Shown: piece by piece, positions 58,138 to 64,000 of the stretch
Numbering within the stretch: position 1 is the stretch's first letter
How the letters are laid out: each line of letters begins with the position of its first letter
Source of the DNA: Phyto melanocephala
Taxonomy: Eukaryota > Arthropoda > Insecta > Diptera > Rhinophoridae
Assembly (NCBI GenBank): GCA_941918925.1
Contig: OW799234.1
Span: 94,839,978 to 94,903,977, forward strand
Direction: 5' to 3'
Length of the DNA: 64,000 bases
Translations under genes and position numbers: made by a program
The notes under the pieces: generated by a model
What the model saw: only the letters and a program-made list of their open reading frames with translations
Databases searched by the model: none
What the model was told of the DNA's origin: nothing

Positions 58138-60373
58138 CAAGCCTAGTTAAAACACAAAACTTTATAATGACTTCGCGAGTCATACGTGCTTTTGGTCGTC
58201 TTTTTATTTTTCATGAACGACAATAGCAATCAACTAAGTCATACGTTGATGAATATGAATACTGTAAGTACATTTCATTATAAAGTGCTTAAAAGTAGTG
58301 AAGACGTTTCAGTAAGTTTGAATGCGTATAAATCAACGAAAAAATGAATAATGATTCAAGTTGACTTACTTCATTAATATTCGTTGCAGATCTCTGCAAT
58401 AGATATAGTTATGTCCTCATAGTAGACGATTAATTACCTTTACATCTTTTAAACACCAGCCATATCCTACATATAGATCCTATCCTATTTGAGGAAACAA
58501 GGGAAACAAGGTAACTAAATATATCCGTGTAGTAAGATTTAAAAAAACAACTTTCGAGCCATTCTTGTCTCAAAGTGGGCATAATTTACTTAACTACCGT
58601 TAAATAAAAAACGGGCCAGTAGAAGAGAACTGATTTGCCATATAATCAACTTGTTTTTTTAAAACTTACATCTACATTGGAAGGAAGACACACAATTTGC
58701 TCTTCCAGCAAGCAGAATTCATAAACAGCTTTATGAATGCCATTATTTATTCTCCAAGTATCTTTATTAACTGCGATGGAATTTCGGTTGTACGTATAAA
58801 CTAAAAATGTTTTGATATTCTCTTGATTTGGGCTTAATAGTTAATGAGAAAAATTTATGTGCCCAAATGAATGTTATATATAGCACAACCTACCTCCTCA
58901 ATTATAATGAAGTCTTTCGTAATAAAAACCAGAAATTCATAAAGCTTATATTTATTAAGTTGTGTGAATACAACTAGAAGTGACATAACCTCAGAATATT
59001 ATAATTGGTTGTCTCTGAAAACCATGTTCATTTATTCATTTAGCAACGCATTGTAATGGTTTATGACTTAATATTAAAATCATTCTTATGAATTTGAAAC
59101 TCCAAATTATTATTGACATTTTAATTATAAGTTACCTGTTGAAATGATTTTATAAAATTGTGTTCAATAAATGCATCGGCATCCACAAAATATGTTATCG
59201 AAAAAATCAAAACTATTATCTGTACGAGCACTAGATGACCCTTCTATTTAGTCTCTTGAAAAATATATAAAAAGGAGACTAAAACATAATTGCGATAGCA
59301 CCATAATCTTTAAGCAACTACATTAAAACTCTACTAATTAGTTACCTAAATAAAATATAATTGCATTATTTTTTTCTTTTCATTATTTTTTTTATAACTT
59401 CCTGATTATACATACATAGATACATAGCATACATACATTATTCATTTTTTGCTAATGGTGTCGTTGTTGTTTTTACCTTAATAAACTATGAAATGAATTG
59501 CTTTACACCAGACGGCTAGACGGAGCTGCATCAATACAGCCGCACCAACTCACACACATTAAATACTAAGAGTCAAAACAAAAAAAGGAAATCAAAAAAA
59601 AAAAAAAAAAAAATTATATAAAACAAATTTCAGTGTGTAACGGAAGTCACTTAATTTAAGAATTTTTTCATTTTCATGTTCGAATTCATTTATCCATTTT
59701 ACAATTCATATCCGCAAATATTGAGAGAGAAAATGAAAACGAAAAACATCTTCATTTTTGTTATTTGCCAATATGTATTTGTCAGTGTCTGTCCCAATAG
59801 GAGATATATGAATGCGTGTGTTCTTGTGTTAAAATCAAGTATAAAAACAATAATCGTATCATATTTTAACAAACACTCTCATATTCATATGTGTGTATGT
59901 GTTAGGAGCAACTAAATATTGGTTAGGGTATGAATATATGAGTTTAAGTTTAAGTGTCAATGTACGAGTATTTGTGAGTATTACAATATGGCCTTTTAAG
60001 TGCACTTGTTAGTTTTTGAATTACAGTGTGATAACTACAATAACAACTACAACAATTCTCAAAATTTATAAACAGTAACGTGCAATTTAAGCGCATTACG
60101 TTATATGACATATTTTTGATTTTAAAAATAATTTATCGCTACATTTACTCGCAAAGCAGCCAAGTTCATCCAGTTTTTATGTGCAACAACTAATATTTGT
60201 TTTCAAGTTATTGTTTTGGAATGATATGTAACTGCATTCAAATTTCTAACTACATTTAAAATTAAAAGATCTTAGAAAGCTGTTTTCCTGTTAAGTTAAC
60301 TCAATTTGCGAGTGAACTCAATGTTATGGTTTAGTCTAAATATTATTATTGAAACTAATGACATTTTTGAAAA
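58138..60373. other. AT-rich stretch with a 20-A run
   Basis: A run of 20 A is at 59594-59613. No exon-like or transposon-end signals were recognised. Confidence 0.5.
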
Positions 60374-60610
60374 TACAGTCAAATCCCAATAATTCGTACC
60401 CCTATAAATCGTAATTTCCGATAATTCGTAATAGACTGTCGGTCCCTTGAAAAAATCTCGTTAATTCGTAAAATTTCCATAAATTTTGGTCCCCTCGCTA
60501 ATTCGTAACTTTTTTTTTTCAAATAAAATCTTTTTTACCTCTTATAAATCGTAATTGTTTGCTAACTACCACTTATAATTCGTAATAAAAACAATTTTGT
60601 TTACTTGACT
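60374..60610 (+). mobile_element. End of a pogo/Tigger-like element
   Basis: After TA (60374-60375) the sequence reads CAGTCAAATCCCAATAATTC, GTACCCC. Many copies of an AATTCGTAA/AAATCGTAA motif follow (about 60391, 60407, 60424, 60463, 60501, 60546, 60578). CAGT...AATCCC..ATAATTCG starts next to TA are typical of pogo/Tigger-type DNA transposons in animals. The repeated motif could be subterminal transposase-binding sites. The opposite end and transposase were not found. Confidence 0.55.
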
Positions 60611-61204
60611 TGCACTTGAAAACTGAATATTAGCAATGAATTAAATTTCCGTAATTTATCAATAATTCGTTAATTGTTTGGAAGAAACTAAAAACGGCAA
60701 AAAATTTTTAATTTTGCTTGATATAGTCAAAGTGTCTAAAAAGATCCATGGCAGTCACTGCAAACAAGATCTTAGGCTAAGAATTTTGCTTTGAGTATTT
60801 TTCAATTGTTCTTGTTGAGCTTATTATTGAGGGGTTGAAGTTGCGGCCATCATGAATTTCAAATTTTTATTATTGTGTATTGTTTTATGTTTGGCTATTC
60901 AAGCTCTTTATTTTAAAACCCATACCGCTGATCTCTGTTGTTTAAAAAAAAACTAAACTTTCGTTTCTAAGTTTTTAGTAAAATAAAAAAGAAAACTTTG
61001 ACAACTAGTAACTGATTTGTTCAAAACTTTTTACGATTAGCCCTAGAAGCACATCATATCTACAACTACAAGCACACATGTCTATAAATTATTCTGGGTC
61101 TGAAAAATATTAATTTTTATTATAAAAATTCTGGTAAGCCAGAGGCAGTTATGTTTAAGTGCTGTTATCTTAGATATTTCAAAATTACATATTTTATATT
61201 GCAG
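60611..61204. other. AT-rich stretch, possibly interior of the pogo-like element
   Basis: No transposase motif was readable in any frame. Nothing else was recognised. Confidence 0.35.
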
Positions 61205-61252
61205 ATCTGTGCAATTTGTGGGGCATTTTTAAAGTTACTTTCAAACAATAAG
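61205..61252 (+). CDS. Weak candidate 48-bp exon with CxxC
   Basis: An acceptor ATTTTATATTGCAG ends at 61204 and a donor GTAACA starts at 61253, leaving exactly 16 codons reading ICAICGAFLKLLSNNK. CxxCGAFL resembles the start of the second zinc finger of LUC7-type splicing factors (C-x2-C-G-A-F-L), but the His pair expected later is not found in the continuing frame (VTDGHINIAQ...). It may be a microexon, a fragment of a processed copy, or coincidence. Confidence 0.15.
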
Positions 61253-63149
61253 GTAACAGATGGACATATAAATATTGCTCAGCCGACTTCCCTTTTAGAA
61301 AATACGAAAGGACGACAAAGGTATATGTACCCTTGGCCGCACTGGTGAAGAGTTGACAAAGTTAGATACTGTTAAACTGCACAACACATTTTATACACAG
61401 TTATTAATATGCACAATGGGCATGCTAAGTACTAAGTAAAATCTATTTAGGTCAGTGCTTTTTTTGAAAAATTTTAAGCCATAGCATAACATCATTAAGT
61501 AAATGCCTATAACAATGGGATTTTCTCAAAATAAAAATCTTAAATTTAAAATAAATAAATTTAATTCTAATTAGGATTTAGTTCATAACCTTTTTTACTT
61601 TTTGCTTTGTTGTCCTCACTGTGCTGTATGAAAACCCATGCATTAGTATTTGTATTCACTTGCGACAAGACAGTCATAACTCAAAAACCAAAAAAAAAGT
61701 TAAGACGAATAATCTACAAGCAAAATGGGCGTGGGTCCCTAACATATTCCGCTTATAAGTATAAAATATTTTAGTTTTTGCTTAGTCATTGTATAAATAT
61801 GTTGCTGATTTTAAGATTTAAAGCTACAATAAATATGCTTAAATATTTTATTTTTATTCGGACATACATAAAGACACATTAATGTGGTTGTTATGGGCAA
61901 TCGCGTATGTTATGAGCAACCACAGATTTATCTTATGTTAAAAATAATGCATAGCCTGGCTAACAAATAAATGTACAACACTTAGTTGGTTCAAAGTTTA
62001 AAATTTCCTAATTTTGTGTTGTGACATTTTTGCCGTAGATTAGTATTATGTTTATTACGAACATTCTATCTCCCTCTTTCTCTTTCCAAATTTAGACCTT
62101 AAACTTTTTTCTGTTATATTTTTTTGTATTACATTCCCATCATTTGTATTCATTTATGCAATATTTTTATTATTATTGTCTTGTTTGGCATATGAATATG
62201 TTAACACATGTACATACATATGTAGGTACGAGCAGAATTATACAAATGAATGACTATTTGTATGTGAAGATAATGCAATTGACAAAATATGTTACCAACC
62301 TAATGAAAATACAAATTACTTCCGCACATTGGCACGTCCTCAACAAATAAAAAAAAAATAAAATAAAAATAAAAATAAAACAAGTGGCAAAGGAACATGA
62401 ACAGATTTTGGAATAATAGAGCTATTTGTATCAGGAGCAGGGCAAAAAAACGGCAACACTATGAGCTTATTTTTAACTTAAACGAATTTACTCATTTCCA
62501 ATCGTGTTTGTGTAGCTGTCTTTCTTTATATGTTCATTTATATGATTATTCTTTACTAAATGTGTCTGGAAAATATAATGAGAATTTTAATATAATATTT
62601 TAGATACATTTTTTCACACACAAAATTAAAAATGTTCCAAAAATTTTATAAATTTCAAAATAATATTTCATAAAAGAGAAATTGTGTAATTTTTTTTTTT
62701 ATTGTACAATTTTTTAGCTAGAATTTGTAGAACAGGTAGTTTTTTTAAAGAAGTTAAATAAATATAACCTGAAAGTAAAGCATGGATTTTATTATCTGGA
62801 ATAATATATTGATCATGTAGAAATATAATAGGAATATGTATCAGTTAGATTAACTTTATAGCGTACTGAATTTGAACAGTCAATAATATTTGAAATATTT
62901 TTCAAAAGAACACACCACTTTTAAGGTAAATGGAAGAAAGATACTGAGTCCAACCAATAGCCGCAAGATATTTATGTAGATAAAAAAGACCCGTTTTAGA
63001 TATCTGACCCCAATTTTTACCCGTTCATCATGTTCATTACAATGCTTGAAAATCATAGAATATTATTAGAAAAATTTGTGCTGTGTGTGAGAGATGTATT
63101 TCATGAATAATGTCCATGTTTTAAATGTCATAGCCATCCCAGCGAATAG
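61253..63149. other. AT-rich stretch, simple sequence only
   Basis: AAAAT-type simple sequence is at about 62349-62383. No gene or transposon end was recognised. Confidence 0.45.
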
Positions 63150-63560
63150 TGTATTCAATTGGCATATTTAATGTTAAGAGCAGCCAAAGACAGTTCAAAA
63201 ACATTTAATGCAGCCTAAAAGATGCACTGATTGATACGGTTTGTAGGCCGGCGGCATCATTGGACGTTATTCTTCAAGAAAATAGAGTGTTAAAGTCAAT
63301 AAAACTAGGTATCGTCACATGAGTACCGATTATCTTGCCCAAAATAGAAAAATTAAATTACTTGACATGTGGTTTCAACAAAACCGTGCCACATTCCACA
63401 CGGTATAGGTACCATGAACTTATTAAGAGGCGAGTTTGGTGTGCAATAAAGCGAGCAGTTTGTTGGCTGAAAATGCTGCTTTTTGTGCTGTACGGAGACA
63501 GAACAACATTACAGCCTGCATTTGTGAAATACCGAATTCTAAATAAGTATGCCAAAATTG
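63150..63560 (+). pseudogene. Decayed mariner transposase fragment
   Basis: Readable pieces in order are QRQFKNI/PKTVQKHLMQPKR (compare the NPRVIHEKQMHPQR region of the 36735 copy), AGGIIGRYSSR (compare AGGIIGPFFF), YRHMSTDYLAQNRKIKLLDM, and WFQQNRATFHTV (compare WFQQDGATCHT). The second catalytic Asp is now Asn. After a stop a scrap reads LLAENAAFCAV, and near 63530 CEIP. Stops and frameshifts are frequent. No inverted repeats were found, so the edges are approximate. Confidence 0.75.
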
Positions 63561-64000
63561 GAATTAATGTTATTATAATATTGTTTATTATAATATTATT
63601 ATTTGTATTATTATGCAATGAAATTAAATATTGCATGAATGTTAACAGAAACATTTCATATGTTGTTTTGCCTTAAAAACAAAGTAGTGATTAGGCAAAA
63701 TAAGTTTATTATATTTTCCTAAAATTTTTTTTATATGAAGTTTGACAACGCGTATAATATTAAATAATATACTATGGTTTAATTATTATGTCAAAGCGAA
63801 TAACATTTTTTAGTGAATTTTGTTGATAGTCTTATTATTCTCTTTAGATGTTGGTTTATTAATCTCAGGGTTTCTCTCTTTATTTCAACATTTCGAATTC
63901 CCCATATTTAAAATCATAATATATAATCCATCAACCTTCTGACGTGTTCTTTTGTTGGCTAAACTTTAAGTTTAATTTCAAAATATTTTAAAGTAATTGT
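63561..64000. other. AT-rich end of window, nothing recognised
   Basis: TTATTATAATATT-type simple sequence at 63568-63606, then plain AT-rich DNA. Confidence 0.5.

Noticed and set aside
63358..63654. 98-codon minus frame
   Set aside because: Antisense to the decayed mariner and to TTA/ATA simple sequence.
1..64000. CRISPR array, operon, bacterial promoter or terminator signals
   Set aside because: The sequence is animal, repeat-rich and intron-like; tandem arrays here have 39-280 bp units without the repeat/spacer pattern of CRISPR.

Overview
The window is very AT-rich, dense in short repeats and almost free of open coding sequence. The repeat content points to a higher fly (Diptera), most likely a blow-fly or house-fly type calyptrate. 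The pointers are mini-me-like elements (5' TATACCC hairpin, GTCY run, 3' hairpin around GATTCGGC), insect-type mariner transposases, Helitrons with a GTGGGCG tandem array, and non-LTR retrotransposon tails. The species assignment is inference. I find no complete protein-coding gene. The window reads as intergenic DNA or the inside of one or more very large introns. Only three short plus-strand segments look like possible host exons: about 29712-29776 (perhaps open to 29974), 57251-57337 (28 codons, acceptor and stop), and weakly 61205-61252.

Layout. 0-9.7 kb: AT-rich background, a decayed mini-me-like tail (0.8-1.24 kb), an 18-bp-arm hairpin at 1.0 kb and a 39-bp minisatellite at 7.8 kb. 9.8-10.8 kb: mini-me-like copy A. 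14.3 kb: possible gag-like fragment. 15.5-17.0 kb: the 3' end of a non-LTR retrotransposon split by a 790-bp foldback element. 18.4-19.6 kb: copy B (minus), carrying a 5'-truncated non-LTR fragment flanked by a target duplication. 22.6-23.5 kb: CCCGGG-rich repeat. 23.76-25.30 kb: two Helitrons head to tail with no spacer. 25.7-26.1 and 29.2-29.7 kb: one dispersed repeat in opposite orientations. 26.8-28.0 kb: copy C. 30.7-31.7 kb: a MITE next to a third Helitron. 34.0-34.4 kb: mariner remnant (minus). 34.6-34.85 kb: tRNA-derived SINE with a perfect 12-bp target duplication.

36.3-37.5 kb: copy E interrupted by a mariner with 32-bp inverted repeats. 39.0-40.1 kb: decayed mariner. 40.4-42.9 kb: copy D containing a PIF/Harbinger-like inverted-repeat element. 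44.6-45.9 kb: copy F (minus) with three 280-bp tandem units. 47.1-47.6 kb: recurring TGTCACGTA motif. 49.9-50.1 kb: probable solo LTR. 50.8-50.95 kb: decayed second SINE. 52.6-54.3 kb: element with a 111-115 bp tandem array. 54.5-55.3 kb: fourth Helitron (minus). 57.25 kb: the best exon candidate. 58.0 kb: hairpin MITE. 60.4 kb: pogo/Tigger-like end. 63.2-63.6 kb: mariner remnant.

The recognisable sequences do not form a pathway. They record successive nested insertions by at least eight transposon classes. All family names come from reading motifs by eye, without database searches.
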